From positions 34,160 to 98,159 of the forward strand of contig CAKVIC010000007.1 in NCBI GenBank assembly GCA_934754655.1: a DNA stretch of 64,000 nt, written 5' to 3'. This DNA comes from an uncultured Candidatus Melainabacteria bacterium (lineage in GTDB: Bacteria > Cyanobacteriota > Vampirovibrionia > Gastranaerophilales > Gastranaerophilaceae). Below are positions 52,334 through 61,485 of this stretch, piece by piece (the first letter of the stretch is position 1; every line of letters begins with the position of its first letter). The notes beneath the pieces were generated by a model. That model worked only from the letters and a program-made list of their open reading frames with translations, searched no databases and was not told the DNA's origin. The position numbers and the translations under genes are program-made.

Positions 52334-53572
52334 TTACAGAACAATTTGTGTGCCAAGCATCAAGCGATGAGAATCATTTTTAATTTCATTTTGACAAAAT
52401 ACATAATTAAAAATCAATTTTAAACCTTGACCTTTTAGGTAATAATTCAAACCTAGAGAGTACTCTCGATTAGTATTATTACGAACATTTTTATCTGGAT
52501 CAAATTCATCATATCTTGCTAAAACCTGAATTTTAGGAGTAACACGATAAGCTAAAGTCGTATAAAAGCCAGTCGCCTTTTTATCGGTTGAATGTAGTTG
52601 AAAACCATTATAACCATTGGCATTTGCATATTCAAAATTCGCCATAAATCTTTTATAATCATAACTTACATAAGCTCCCGTTACCGTGTAATTATTATTT
52701 CTATGACCGCTTTGCAAACCGCCACCAAGTTTTAGCATCCCATATTTCCCGTTAGTTTTACCAAGCGGTTTTAAATTTGCCCATCCTACAAATTCTGTCC
52801 CAGGAAAAAATTCTTGAAAAAATGTATCAGAACTATACCCACCTAAATTATATTCAATCAAATCATAATTACCACTGATAGAAGCTCCAAGTTTACGTGC
52901 ATTACCAAAAATTCTTGAAATCTGTGAACGATTCAAAAAAGGTAATGTATAAGGACTCAAATGACCTTCTACACCGGCATAAGGTCGAAAATGTCCAACT
53001 TGAATTCTATGATTAGGTATTGCATTTGTCCCAATATAAACATCACCAAACAAATATTGTAAGGCATTTATTGAAGAACGTGGCGAAAACCTTGTCATTA
53101 TTCGAAAATCGGCTTTATCGTTTTTCAAATTTCCTTCGACTAAAGGTGCAATTACATTAAATCGATATTCGCTTGAAAAACTGTTATTATCTTCAAATAC
53201 AAAATCCATATCTGCATTATAGCCAACACCAAAATGAAGATTATCCCAAGCTGAACTTTCATCGAATTTATGAGTAAAAATTTCTCGCATTAAGTATGTT
53301 GGCTTATCGATTTGAGAAACTTCTAAATGATAAATATCTTGCAATTTTTCTTGCAAAGTTTTTTCATGGATCTCTATTGGCTCTAAATCAGTAATTACGG
53401 GAATATCATCCTCTTCCGTTGACACCGTTACAGCTTGTATCATCTCTAAATCAACTTCTTCTTGAGAAGTTTCTTCTGGCTTAATTTCTTCGTTTATGTC
53501 ATCTTGAGAGGCAATTGCCGGAGAAAAAAGCAATAAATATAACAAAAATATTGCTAAAAATCTTTTTTTCAT
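52334..53572 (-). CDS. Outer-membrane porin-like beta-barrel
   Basis: 412 residues. MKKRFLAIFLLYLLLFSPAIA is a Sec signal peptide. An acidic segment (about 22-75, rich in glutamate) follows, then about 300 residues of alternating strands: FGVGYNADMDFVFEDN, YRFNVIAPLVEG, RIQVGHFRPYAGVEG, YGMLKLGGGLQSG and the C-terminal YSLGLNYYLKGQGLKLIFNY. RIQVGHFRPYAGVEG resembles the phosphate-selective porin O/P type. The protein ends in a strand with a hydrophobic last residue (GTQIVL), as outer-membrane proteins do. This supports a diderm envelope. The substrate is unknown. Confidence 0.75.
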   Translation of the reverse strand: MKKRFLAIFLLYLLLFSPAIASQDDINEEIKPEETSQEEVDLEMIQAVTVSTEEDDIPVITDLEPIEIHEKTLQEKLQDIYHLEVSQIDKPTYLMREIFTHKFDESSAWDNLHFGVGYNADMDFVFEDNNSFSSEYRFNVIAPLVEGNLKNDKADFRIMTRFSPRSSINALQYLFGDVYIGTNAIPNHRIQVGHFRPYAGVEGHLSPYTLPFLNRSQISRIFGNARKLGASISGNYDLIEYNLGGYSSDTFFQEFFPGTEFVGWANLKPLGKTNGKYGMLKLGGGLQSGHRNNNYTVTGAYVSYDYKRFMANFEYANANGYNGFQLHSTDKKATGFYTTLAYRVTPKIQVLARYDEFDPDKNVRNNTNREYSLGLNYYLKGQGLKLIFNYVFCQNEIKNDSHRLMLGTQIVL

Positions 53573-53631
53573 TACAAATATTTTAAAATAAAATAAATGA
53601 AAATTCTACACAAATTTAAAGATTTTTTTTA

Positions 53632-54432
53632 TTAACCATAAATATCCCATTTTTTTCTTAAACGAGCTATTACATTTTTACGTTTTAAATCATTTACCGC
53701 AAAATCTAAATTTTCTTTGAGTTTTACTGTAGAATTTCCTTTTTTAAAAGCTATTCCATAAGGTTCTCTTGAATAACGTTTTGGTAAAAGTTTCACATCT
53801 TTATCATCAATAGCAAAACGGCTCAAAATTGTATCATCAGAAGTTATTGCGTTAATATCACCATTTTTTAGAGCTGCGTAAGCCGTTTCATAACTTCTAA
53901 ATCCTAAAATTTTTGCTGATGGTACAAGATTATGCATGTTCTTTTCAGCCGTTGTCCCGAATATTACTCCAACGCTCTGATCTGATAAATCAGAAATAGA
54001 TTTTATATCACTATTAGATTTTACTAAAATCGCTTGCCCTGCACTATCATAAGGAACAGAAAATTCCACAACTTCCTGCCTTGATGGTGTAATTGTAACC
54101 GTTGAAATTACAATATCAACATCCCCTGTTGAAGCTTTTATTAAACGATTAGAGGTTGTTATTGGCACGAATTCTACTCTATCACGACTTTTTACGATAT
54201 ACCTTGCAATGTATCTCGCTAAATCCACATCATAACCGACGATTTTGCCTTTTGAATCCACATAGGCATAAGGTTTAGATTCTAAATTTACACCAACACG
54301 CAAAACCCCACGTTTAGTGATTTCATCAAACAAATCTCCTTCTACAAACTCATCCTTAGATGGGTTCAACAAAAAATAAATTCCCATCAAACATAGCATT
54401 AAAAATATTAATAAGAAACCAAGTTTTTTCAT
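53632..54432 (-). CDS. Extracellular solute-binding protein, family 3 (amino-acid type)
   Basis: 266 residues. An N-terminal hydrophobic segment (about 4-22, LGFLLIFLMLCLMGIYFLL) acts as an uncleaved anchor or signal; a clear lipobox is lacking. The domain starts ITKRGVLRVGVNLESKPYAY and has GYDVDLARYIARYI, RLIKASTGDVDIVISTVTIT and GTTAEKNMHNLVPS. NLDFAVNDLKRKNVIARLRK ends it. Such proteins bind amino acids in the periplasm and hand them to an ABC importer; neither permease nor ATPase is nearby. It lies between the porin gene and thyX, all on the same strand. Confidence 0.85.
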   Translation of the reverse strand: MKKLGFLLIFLMLCLMGIYFLLNPSKDEFVEGDLFDEITKRGVLRVGVNLESKPYAYVDSKGKIVGYDVDLARYIARYIVKSRDRVEFVPITTSNRLIKASTGDVDIVISTVTITPSRQEVVEFSVPYDSAGQAILVKSNSDIKSISDLSDQSVGVIFGTTAEKNMHNLVPSAKILGFRSYETAYAALKNGDINAITSDDTILSRFAIDDKDVKLLPKRYSREPYGIAFKKGNSTVKLKENLDFAVNDLKRKNVIARLRKKWDIYG

Positions 54433-54461
54433 CTAAGCTCCAAACTTTTGTCTATTTTTTA

Positions 54462-55151
54462 TTATTTAGTAGGCATTCTGCCACAAGATTTGTCTTCATC
54501 ACAAAAACCTAAGCGCTCGCATTTTGGCACAAGATAAGGTTTTAACCAAGGTTCCTCTGCAACAAGTGCATCGCACATCATTTTTACCATTGTTCTTATT
54601 TCATATTGTGCTCGAGTGCATAATCTTAAATTAGCTAAGTGAATTAATTCTCTTAAATTTAAACTAGCAACAAGAGAAGTCGAAGTTGCATTTGGTAAAA
54701 CAGCTCTTGCGTCCTCTGCCAAAATTCCGGCATCAGTTAATTCGCCATAAACTTTTGAAATTTCACTCATTAAATTCTCAAATTTCAATTTCATTTCAGG
54801 ATTTTTTTCAATAGTAGGCGGAATTATATAATCAAACTGACCTTTTTCCTTAACATATCTTTGAGATTTTTGAGAAAAAGACATGTGCCTATGTCTTACT
54901 AATTGGTGAGTACATGCTCTTGAAACATTTGAAATTGCAAACGAAACTTGTATATGTTCAATCGTAGAATAATGACCTGATGAAATAACTCTTTCTATAA
55001 GCTTTAACATTTTTTCTTCATCATCAGTACTATTATAAATATTTATAGGCGTATCAGCACTATAACAGGTGCGACATGCAGTATAAATAGTTTTTAGCAT
55101 ATTTTCTGGTTTTGATATTAAATTTACCACTGGTTTATTATCATTATTCAT
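54462..55151 (-). CDS. thyX: Flavin-dependent thymidylate synthase ThyX
   Basis: 229 residues. ThyX makes dTMP from dUMP with methylene-tetrahydrofolate, NADPH and FAD, in place of ThyA. RHRHMSFSQKSQRY at 86-99 is the ThyX motif (RHRxxSxxxxSxRY). STIEH (62-66) and RAVLPNATSTSLVASLNLRE near 152-171 are further family residues, and LRLCTRAQYEIR follows. The C-terminal tail has cysteines (LVPKCERLGFCDEDKSCG) that are not part of the core. The start has a weak site. It sits between two unrelated genes on the same strand. Confidence 0.93.
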   Translation of the reverse strand: MNNDNKPVVNLISKPENMLKTIYTACRTCYSADTPINIYNSTDDEEKMLKLIERVISSGHYSTIEHIQVSFAISNVSRACTHQLVRHRHMSFSQKSQRYVKEKGQFDYIIPPTIEKNPEMKLKFENLMSEISKVYGELTDAGILAEDARAVLPNATSTSLVASLNLRELIHLANLRLCTRAQYEIRTMVKMMCDALVAEEPWLKPYLVPKCERLGFCDEDKSCGRMPTK

Positions 55152-55176
55152 CTTTCATTCTCCAACCATCTATAAT

Positions 55177-55509
55177 TTACATTGCTGCTGTTGCAATAGT
55201 TGCACTTTCTTCATAAGGATTTTGAGCGCCAACTTCTTTTGCTAATTTATAAGCCGTCTCAAACATTACATCTGAATTTTCTACAATTTGAGGATTTTCT
55301 AATAAAACTTTTAAATCATTATTAGTATCATCCACACCTTTAAACATCATAGAACGCCCTAAAGCTTCTGCCTGCGGGTTTGAAAAATCTGTCAACTGCT
55401 GCTTAGATTGTTCTTCTTGGTTTTCAGATGTTTTTTCTTCTACCTTACGTGAAATTCCATTAAAATTAGTTTGATTTACACCAAAATTGTGACCATTAAT
55501 TTCACTCAT
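55177..55509 (-). CDS. Small uncharacterised protein
   Basis: 110 residues with TGAGGAG before the ATG and a TATAAT -10 about 40 bp upstream. The N-terminal half is polar and glutamine- and glutamate-rich (VEEKTSENQEEQSKQQ); the second half is helical (NDLKVLLENPQIVEN, VMFETAYKLAKEVG). It has no signal peptide and no known motif. It is 26 bp upstream of thyX in the same direction, so it may be co-transcribed. Similar short proteins occur around the other unknown genes here. Confidence 0.6.
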   Translation of the reverse strand: MSEINGHNFGVNQTNFNGISRKVEEKTSENQEEQSKQQLTDFSNPQAEALGRSMMFKGVDDTNNDLKVLLENPQIVENSDVMFETAYKLAKEVGAQNPYEESATIATAAM

Positions 55510-55564
55510 ACAAATCTCCTCACTTATGTGTTTAATTTATTATAGCATAAGAATAAATTTATGT

Positions 55565-55596
55565 GGCGCGAATTCCGGCATGCCGGAATTCGCGCC
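55565..55596. repeat. Perfect 32-bp loop-less palindrome in a divergent intergenic gap
   Basis: GGCGCGAATTCCGGCA is followed directly by its exact complement. It is GC-rich in an AT-rich background and lies between the 5' ends of the genes at 55509 (minus) and 55677 (plus), where no terminator is expected. It could be a cruciform, an operator or an insulator. Confidence 0.7.
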
Positions 55597-55676
55597 TTAA
55601 ATAACCTAAAATCATAAATAAAAAACTAGTACATTTTCTAATAGTCAAAATTTTATGAGCAAACAAAAATATTTTT

Positions 55677-57035
55677 ATGAAAATTGTAATAATTGGAGGC
55701 GTTGCGGCAGGTGCCAAAGCTGCCGCAAAAATTAAACGCGATTTACCTAATTCAGAAGTCGTTATTTATACTGAAGATACGCATGTTTCTTATTCTGCAT
55801 GTGGGTTGCCTTATTATATAGAGGGTAATTTTGAAGATTGGCATAAATTGATTGTTAGAACAAAAGAAGAATTTGAAAAAAGCGGTATTTCCATTTTCAC
55901 ACTTCATAGAGCTATAAAAATTTTACCCGAAGAAAAACTTGTTTCTATACAGAATTTACAAACACTTGAAACCTCACTTGTTTACTATGATAAATTGGTA
56001 ATCGCTACAGGCGCTAGTCCAAATACATTACCAGTAAACGGTATTGATTTGAAAAATATTTTTTATCTTAAGCGTCTAGAAGATGGTATCAATATAAGAA
56101 AAACCATGCAAAAAGTTGAAAATGTAACCATAATTGGAGGCGGCTATATCTGTATTGAACTTTTAGAAGCATTTGTTAAAAATAATAAAAAAGTTACGAT
56201 TATCGAAAAAATGCCATATTTATTACCAATTTTTGATAACGAAATTACACAAATTATTCAACAATATATACTAGAAAATTGTAAAAATAATGTCCGTATT
56301 ATTACTAACGACACAGTAGAAGAATTTATCGGCGAAAAACAAGTTAAAACAATAAAAACAGCTAAAGGAATTACTTTTGACACAGAAATAGCTGTTATCT
56401 CAATCGGAGTACATCCAAATGTTCAAATTGCACGCGACGCAGGAATCGAAATTGGAGTAACAGGCGCGATTAAAGTTAATAGTAGAATGCAAACAAATAT
56501 CACAGATATATATGCTTGCGGAGATTGCGCCGAAAAAATCAATATAATAACCGAAACGCCTATGTGGATTCCCCTCGGCTCAACCGCCAATAAAGAAGGA
56601 CGAATTGCCGCTATTAACATCACCGGCGATGTAGAAGATTTTGAAGGAATTCTTGGTTCCGTTGTCACACGTTATATGGATTTAAGTATTTCAATGAGCG
56701 GACTTTCGGAGCGTGTAGCAAAGACTTTAGGCTATGACACAGTTTCAACAATTGTTACAAAACGCGATAAAGCCGGTTATATGCCAGAAGTTGAAAATAT
56801 TACATTAAAACTTATTGCCGACAGGCGCTCTCATAAAATTTTAGGAATACAAGCAATCGGCTGCGGAGATGCTGACAAAAAAGTTAACATGATTTCTGTT
56901 GGCTTGAGCCACAGAATAACCGTAGAAAACCTTTTGAATGTTGATTTAACTTATGCTCCGCCTTTTTCAACAAGCATTGATATAATACATTTTGCAGCAA
57001 GAATGTTAAAAAACAAACTTAATGAACAAGTTTAA
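55677..57035 (+). CDS. NADH oxidase/CoA-disulfide reductase-like flavoprotein
   Basis: 452 residues. The enzyme family uses FAD and a single redox-active cysteine to reduce disulphides, CoA-disulfide or oxygen with NAD(P)H. The start MKIVIIGGVAAGAKAAAKIK is the FAD loop. The active cysteine is C42 in SYSACGLPYYI. The second Rossmann site is VTIIGGGYICIELLEAF. YACGDCAEKINIIT near 282 binds FAD. The C-terminal dimer domain includes GCGDADKKVNMISVGL and DLTYAPPFSTSIDII. The ribosome-binding site is weak. Function is probably redox balance or oxygen defence in an anaerobe. Confidence 0.87.
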   Translation: MKIVIIGGVAAGAKAAAKIKRDLPNSEVVIYTEDTHVSYSACGLPYYIEGNFEDWHKLIVRTKEEFEKSGISIFTLHRAIKILPEEKLVSIQNLQTLETSLVYYDKLVIATGASPNTLPVNGIDLKNIFYLKRLEDGINIRKTMQKVENVTIIGGGYICIELLEAFVKNNKKVTIIEKMPYLLPIFDNEITQIIQQYILENCKNNVRIITNDTVEEFIGEKQVKTIKTAKGITFDTEIAVISIGVHPNVQIARDAGIEIGVTGAIKVNSRMQTNITDIYACGDCAEKINIITETPMWIPLGSTANKEGRIAAINITGDVEDFEGILGSVVTRYMDLSISMSGLSERVAKTLGYDTVSTIVTKRDKAGYMPEVENITLKLIADRRSHKILGIQAIGCGDADKKVNMISVGLSHRITVENLLNVDLTYAPPFSTSIDIIHFAARMLKNKLNEQV

Positions 57036-57132
57036 AACATTATGTTTTATTTCAATATTTCTGTATATTGGAAGTTACTACAATTTTGTGATAAACTAGA
57101 TTTTGTTATTGTATACATAAAGGAGATTTGAA

Positions 57133-57555
57133 ATGCATTTATGGGAAATTTTAGGAATTTGCGGAATATTATTTCTTATTTTAGAAATGTTTACACCATC
57201 AATGTTCTTTCTCAATTTTGTATTTGCTTCATTTTTTTGTGCGATTATCTCTTTATATATTAAAATCCCTATAGTTTTAGTTGTTGTATTTTTTATGGTG
57301 TCTTTCATATCATTTGTATTTTTACGTCCTATATTTTTAACAAAATTATCAAGAGCAAAAGAAACTGGAATAAATAACAAATATATCGGACAAAAAGTTT
57401 TAGTAGAAGAAGATGTTACACAAAATAAAGGTGTTATTTCTATATACGGCGAACGCTGGGATGCTCGCGTTGATGAGGACATTTGCATCGAAAAAGGATC
57501 TGAAGCCAGAATTATTAGAAATGAAAGTTTAATAATGTTTGTAGAAAAAATTTAA
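57133..57555 (+). CDS. NfeD-like membrane protein
   Basis: 140 residues with AAGGAG before the ATG. Two or three hydrophobic segments at about 5-25, 30-50 and 52-75, then an OB-fold soluble domain (IGQKVLVEEDVTQNKGVISI, YGERWDARVDE). NfeD proteins pair with SPFH/band-7 proteins in membrane microdomains. The band-7 gene follows after 26 bp, which is the classic arrangement. It sits in the inner membrane. DEDICIEKGSEARIIRNE closes the OB fold. Confidence 0.85.
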   Translation: MHLWEILGICGILFLILEMFTPSMFFLNFVFASFFCAIISLYIKIPIVLVVVFFMVSFISFVFLRPIFLTKLSRAKETGINNKYIGQKVLVEEDVTQNKGVISIYGERWDARVDEDICIEKGSEARIIRNESLIMFVEKI

Positions 57556-57580
57556 AAAATATAAGAAGGGAGAGTTCACT

Positions 57581-58558
57581 ATGTTTTTATTTTCGGTATG
57601 TCTTATAGCCCTTGCACTTATTTTTGTTACAAAAGGTGTTATAATCGTACAACAAGCGGAAGTTGTTATTGTGGAACGTTTAGGTAAATTTGACAGAGTT
57701 TTAGAATCCGGATTTAATTTTATCATTCCGATTATAGAAGCTCCTCGAGCAATCGATTGGAAAGTTACCCAAAAAGGTTTTGATGGAACTACGTATTCTA
57801 TGATTCAAAAACGCTCGAGAATTGATTTAAGAGAGGCTGTATATGACTTTCCAAGACAAAATGTTATTACAAAAGATAACGTTTCAATAAGTATTAATGC
57901 GCTTTTGTATTTTCAAATTGTTGATCCCAAATCAGCTGTTTATGAAATCCAAAATTTACCAGATGCAATTGAAAAATTAACTCAAACAAATTTAAGAAAC
58001 TTGGTAGGTCAACTAGATTTAGATGAAAGTTTGGTTTCAAGAGATAAAATTAACCATGAACTTAGAGCAATCCTAGACGATGCAACAAATAAATGGGGCG
58101 TAAAAGTTAATCGCGTAGAATTACAAGATATTATTCCACCATCTGATATTCAATCAGCAATGGAAAAACAAATGAAGGCTGAACGTGACAGACGTGCTGC
58201 AATTCTTGAAGCAGAAGGTTTGAAAAAATCTGCAGTCCTAAAAGCAGAAGGAGAAAAAGAAGCGGCTATTAATAGAGCAGAAGGTGAAAAACAAGCAAAA
58301 ATATTGAAAGCAGAAGGAGTTGCGCAAGCTAGAATTTTAGAAGCTGATGGTGAAAAAGAAGCTATTGCGAGAATCATTAATGCTTTAGCTGATAAAGGTA
58401 AACCGGATCAATATTTAATCGCTATGAAATATTTAGAAACAATGAAAGATATTACAAGCGGTAAAGACAATAAAGTTGTTTATATGCCTTATGAAGCAAC
58501 AGGAATTTTAAGTTCTGTAGATGGAATTAAAGAAATGTTTAAAGGTGCGACGAAATAA
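57581..58558 (+). CDS. SPFH/band-7 protein (stomatin/paraslipin-like)
   Basis: 325 residues, with GGGAGAG upstream. The N-terminal hydrophobic segment is about 1-22. The band-7 domain (about 25-190) shows AEVVIVERLGKFDRVLESGF, IDLREAVYDFPRQNVITKDN and VSINALLYFQIVDPKSAVYE. A long helical repeat follows, with AEGEKEAAINRAEGEKQAKI, then KGKPDQYLIAMKYLETM. Such proteins oligomerise on the membrane and organise quality-control proteases. It is paired with nfeD upstream and ends at a strong terminator. Confidence 0.92.
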   Translation: MFLFSVCLIALALIFVTKGVIIVQQAEVVIVERLGKFDRVLESGFNFIIPIIEAPRAIDWKVTQKGFDGTTYSMIQKRSRIDLREAVYDFPRQNVITKDNVSISINALLYFQIVDPKSAVYEIQNLPDAIEKLTQTNLRNLVGQLDLDESLVSRDKINHELRAILDDATNKWGVKVNRVELQDIIPPSDIQSAMEKQMKAERDRRAAILEAEGLKKSAVLKAEGEKEAAINRAEGEKQAKILKAEGVAQARILEADGEKEAIARIINALADKGKPDQYLIAMKYLETMKDITSGKDNKVVYMPYEATGILSSVDGIKEMFKGATK

Positions 58559-58577
58559 AAAGAATTAAATATTTTTA

Positions 58578-58612
58578 GCGAGGGGCGCGGTTTTTCAAAC
58601 CGCGCCCCTCGC
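58578..58612 (+). terminator. Terminator of the nfeD/band-7 unit
   Basis: GCGAGGGGCGCGGTTT and AAACCGCGCCCCTCGC form a perfect 16-bp stem around TTC. It is GC-rich against an AT-rich background. Confidence 0.8.
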
Positions 58613-58698
58613 ATTATTAATATCAAAAAATTTTCTCTATTATTTTTGTGCTATATTAGTAAATGAAAATCGTGTATCAATAAAAAAGAAAGATATTG

Positions 58699-58935
58699 AT
58701 GTTTAGAAAATGCATAGGTTGTGGGGAATTAAAACCTCGAGAAAATTTATTAAGAATAACAAAAGACCATAAAACAGGGGAAGTCTTTCTAAATAACGAT
58801 TCTAAAATATTTGGCAGATCAGCATATCTTTGTTATAATCAAAGTTGTAAAGAAAACGCATTAAAAAAAAATAAATTAAACAAAGCGCTTAAAACTAGCG
58901 CGGATTTGAAAGGAATATTGAATGAGCAGTATTAG
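58699..58935 (+). CDS. YlxR-family RNA-binding protein (DUF448)
   Basis: 78 residues from the ATG at 58699; the TTG one codon earlier is less likely. FRKCIGCGELKPRENLLRIT and IFGRSAYLCYNQSC are the family motifs, with a conserved GRSAYLC. YlxR proteins are small RNA- or RNase P-linked proteins encoded just ahead of infB. Here the gene overlaps infB by 14 bp, so the two are translationally coupled. Neither nusA nor rimP is visible upstream, so the usual cluster is shortened. Confidence 0.88.
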   Translation: MFRKCIGCGELKPRENLLRITKDHKTGEVFLNNDSKIFGRSAYLCYNQSCKENALKKNKLNKALKTSADLKGILNEQY

Positions 58936-61474
58936 AGTTAGTGAATTAGCAAAAGAACTTAATTTATCGTGGAAAGAAGTTTTAGAAAAGTTTGCTGAAA
59001 TTTCTATAGTTTTAAAATCGCACTCTAATGTTGTAACTCCAGAACAAATTCGAAAACTAAAAGAACATTTGGGGATTGTTCCTCAAAAAACAGTTGCCAA
59101 AAAAGCTTTCATTGTAAAAAAAGCTAAGACTGCAAATGATATTCCAGAAGTTACTAAAACAGAAGCAAAGAAGGAAGCTCCAAAAATTGAAAAAGCTCCG
59201 CTAATAGAGAGAGTTAAAAGGGTTGAAAAAGCACCTAAAATTGAAGTTGTTGAGAAAAAAGTTGAAAAAAACGACTTAAAAAAAGAAATAAAAACTCCAG
59301 AAAAGAAAGTTGAAAAACCAACTTTAAGAATAGAACGAACTAAGATTGAATATCCTAAAAATCAATCAAGAATTGAAATTGTTCGTAAAGCTCCTGCAAA
59401 ACCTTTAACAAAAGATTCGACACAAAAAACAGGAACAACAGAAAATAAAGATAAAAAGAATTTTTCTAAAAGCGGAAATGAAAAAAAATTAGTTGAACGT
59501 AGAATTATTCCTCAAGAAATTTATGAGGGTAAGTCTAATCCTGCTAAACGCAAAAATGACAGCAAGCGAAAAGATAAAGATTATAATTCAAAAAAAGAAG
59601 ATCAAGAAATGATTTCTTTAGAAAAAGCTGCTGCTCAAAAACACAAAAAGCGCTCACATAAGGAAGAAGAAAAAGAGGCTGTTTCACAAATCATAGTAAA
59701 TCGCCCAATGACAATTAGCGAATTAGCTGATAAAATTCAAAAAACTCCGGCTGAAATTGTTAGATTTTTGATGTTCCAAGGTATTATGGCAACAGTTAAC
59801 CAATTGATTGATGTAGAAACCATAAAAAAAGTATGTGCAGAATATGATTTAGAAGTTTTAGAAGAAGACATAGATGCTTATATTGAAGAAGAATTAGAAA
59901 AAGAACAAAAACAAAAAGTTTTAACAGAAGTTGATAAAAAATTACTAAAACGCAGAGCTCCTGTTGTTAGTATTATGGGTCACGTTGACCATGGTAAAAC
60001 AACATTATTAGACAGTATTAGAGCTTCTAAACACAAAATTGTTGCAACCGAAGTCGGGGGAATTACACAATCTATTGGTGCTTACACAGTATATTTAGAT
60101 AATAAAAAAGAAAAGAAAATTGTTTTTGTTGATACCCCTGGTCACGAAGCATTTACTGAAATGCGTGCTAGAGGTGCTAAAGCGACAGATATCGCAATTT
60201 TGGTTGTCGCAGCAGATGACGGTATAATGCCACAAACAATAGAAGCTATCAGTCACGCAAAAGCGGCTGAAGTTCCTATTATTGTTGCTGTTAACAAAAT
60301 TGATAAACCGGGAGCAAACCCAGATAGGGTTTTACAGCAATTAACAGAACATGGATTAGTTCCAGAAGAATGGGGTGGCGATACTATTACAGTAAAAGTT
60401 TCAGCTCTTCAAGGACAAGGTATTGATGAACTTTTAGAATATATTCTTCTTGTTGCTGAAATGCAAGAACTTAAAGCAAATCCAAAAGCTGAAGCTTCTG
60501 GGGTTGTTATTGAAGCAAATTTAGATAAAGGTAAAGGACCTGTTGCAACATTATTAGTTCAAAACGGTACTTTAAGAGCTGGTAATTGCGTTGTTGTCGG
60601 CACAGCATGCGGTAGAATCAGAGCATTGTTATCTGATTCAGGTGAAAGAATTCAAAAAGCTGAACCTTCAACACCAGTCGAGATTTTAGGACTATCAGAA
60701 GTTCCAAATGCGGGTGATTATTTTGAAGTTGTTAAAAACGAAAAAGAAATGAAAGCTATTATTGATAAGCGCAAGGAAAAAGAACGTAACAAACGACTTG
60801 ATGCGATGTTACCTGCTCACATGCGACGAGAATCAGGCATGGCTGAATCTGATGTTCCACAACTTAATTTGATTATAAAAGCAAACACAAATGGTGCAGC
60901 TGAAGCTGTTGCCCAAGCAATTGCACAATTTGAATCAAAAGAAATTGTTACAAAAATTATTCACGTTGGTGTCGGTGATATTTCTGAAGCTGATGTAATG
61001 CTAGCATCTGCATCTAACGCAATCATTTTAGGATTTACCGTAAAAGAAGATTCAAATGCTCTTGTTGCGGCTGAGCGAGAAGGTGTAACGATTAAGAAAT
61101 ATGATATCATTTATCAAATACTTGAAGATATTGAGCAAACAATGATATCACTTCTTTCTCCTGAGGTTAAAGAAGTTGTTACCGGTCAAGCAGAAATAAG
61201 ACAAATTTTCACAATTGGTAAAACAATGAAAATCGCTGGTTGCTATGTTACTGAAGGTAAAATTAATAGAAATGATACCGCAACTGTTATTCGCAATGGA
61301 GTTGAAGTCTTTAAAGGCGCTGTAGATCAGCTTAAACGATTTAAAGATGACGTTAAAGAAGTTGCTCAAGGGTTTGAGTGCGGTATTTCTTTCGTCAAAT
61401 TTAATGATATTCAAGAAGGTGATATTGTTAAATTTAATACAACAAAAGAAATTGAACGTTCTCAATTAGGTTAA
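58922..61474 (+). CDS. infB: Translation initiation factor IF-2
   Basis: 850 residues. IF-2 brings initiator tRNA to the 30S subunit. The N-terminal IF2N domain starts IRVSELAKELNLSWKEVLEK. A long lysine- and glutamate-rich linker (about 55-240) follows, then a second IF2N module (NRPMTISELADKIQKTPAEI). The G domain begins with GHVDHGKTT at 353-361, with DTPGHEAF and NKIDKP further on. Domains II to IV end near 850 with GFECGISFVKFNDIQEGDIV. It overlaps ylxR upstream. Its stop faces the large unknown gene at 61486, which is convergent; no clear terminator lies between them. Confidence 0.95.
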   Translation: MSSIRVSELAKELNLSWKEVLEKFAEISIVLKSHSNVVTPEQIRKLKEHLGIVPQKTVAKKAFIVKKAKTANDIPEVTKTEAKKEAPKIEKAPLIERVKRVEKAPKIEVVEKKVEKNDLKKEIKTPEKKVEKPTLRIERTKIEYPKNQSRIEIVRKAPAKPLTKDSTQKTGTTENKDKKNFSKSGNEKKLVERRIIPQEIYEGKSNPAKRKNDSKRKDKDYNSKKEDQEMISLEKAAAQKHKKRSHKEEEKEAVSQIIVNRPMTISELADKIQKTPAEIVRFLMFQGIMATVNQLIDVETIKKVCAEYDLEVLEEDIDAYIEEELEKEQKQKVLTEVDKKLLKRRAPVVSIMGHVDHGKTTLLDSIRASKHKIVATEVGGITQSIGAYTVYLDNKKEKKIVFVDTPGHEAFTEMRARGAKATDIAILVVAADDGIMPQTIEAISHAKAAEVPIIVAVNKIDKPGANPDRVLQQLTEHGLVPEEWGGDTITVKVSALQGQGIDELLEYILLVAEMQELKANPKAEASGVVIEANLDKGKGPVATLLVQNGTLRAGNCVVVGTACGRIRALLSDSGERIQKAEPSTPVEILGLSEVPNAGDYFEVVKNEKEMKAIIDKRKEKERNKRLDAMLPAHMRRESGMAESDVPQLNLIIKANTNGAAEAVAQAIAQFESKEIVTKIIHVGVGDISEADVMLASASNAIILGFTVKEDSNALVAAEREGVTIKKYDIIYQILEDIEQTMISLLSPEVKEVVTGQAEIRQIFTIGKTMKIAGCYVTEGKINRNDTATVIRNGVEVFKGAVDQLKRFKDDVKEVAQGFECGISFVKFNDIQEGDIVKFNTTKEIERSQLG

Positions 61475-61485
61475 AATATATTCTA

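Noticed and set aside
57096..57488. 130-codon minus frame opposite nfeD
   Set aside because: Shadow of a well-supported membrane protein gene; composition is not that of a protein with a fold.
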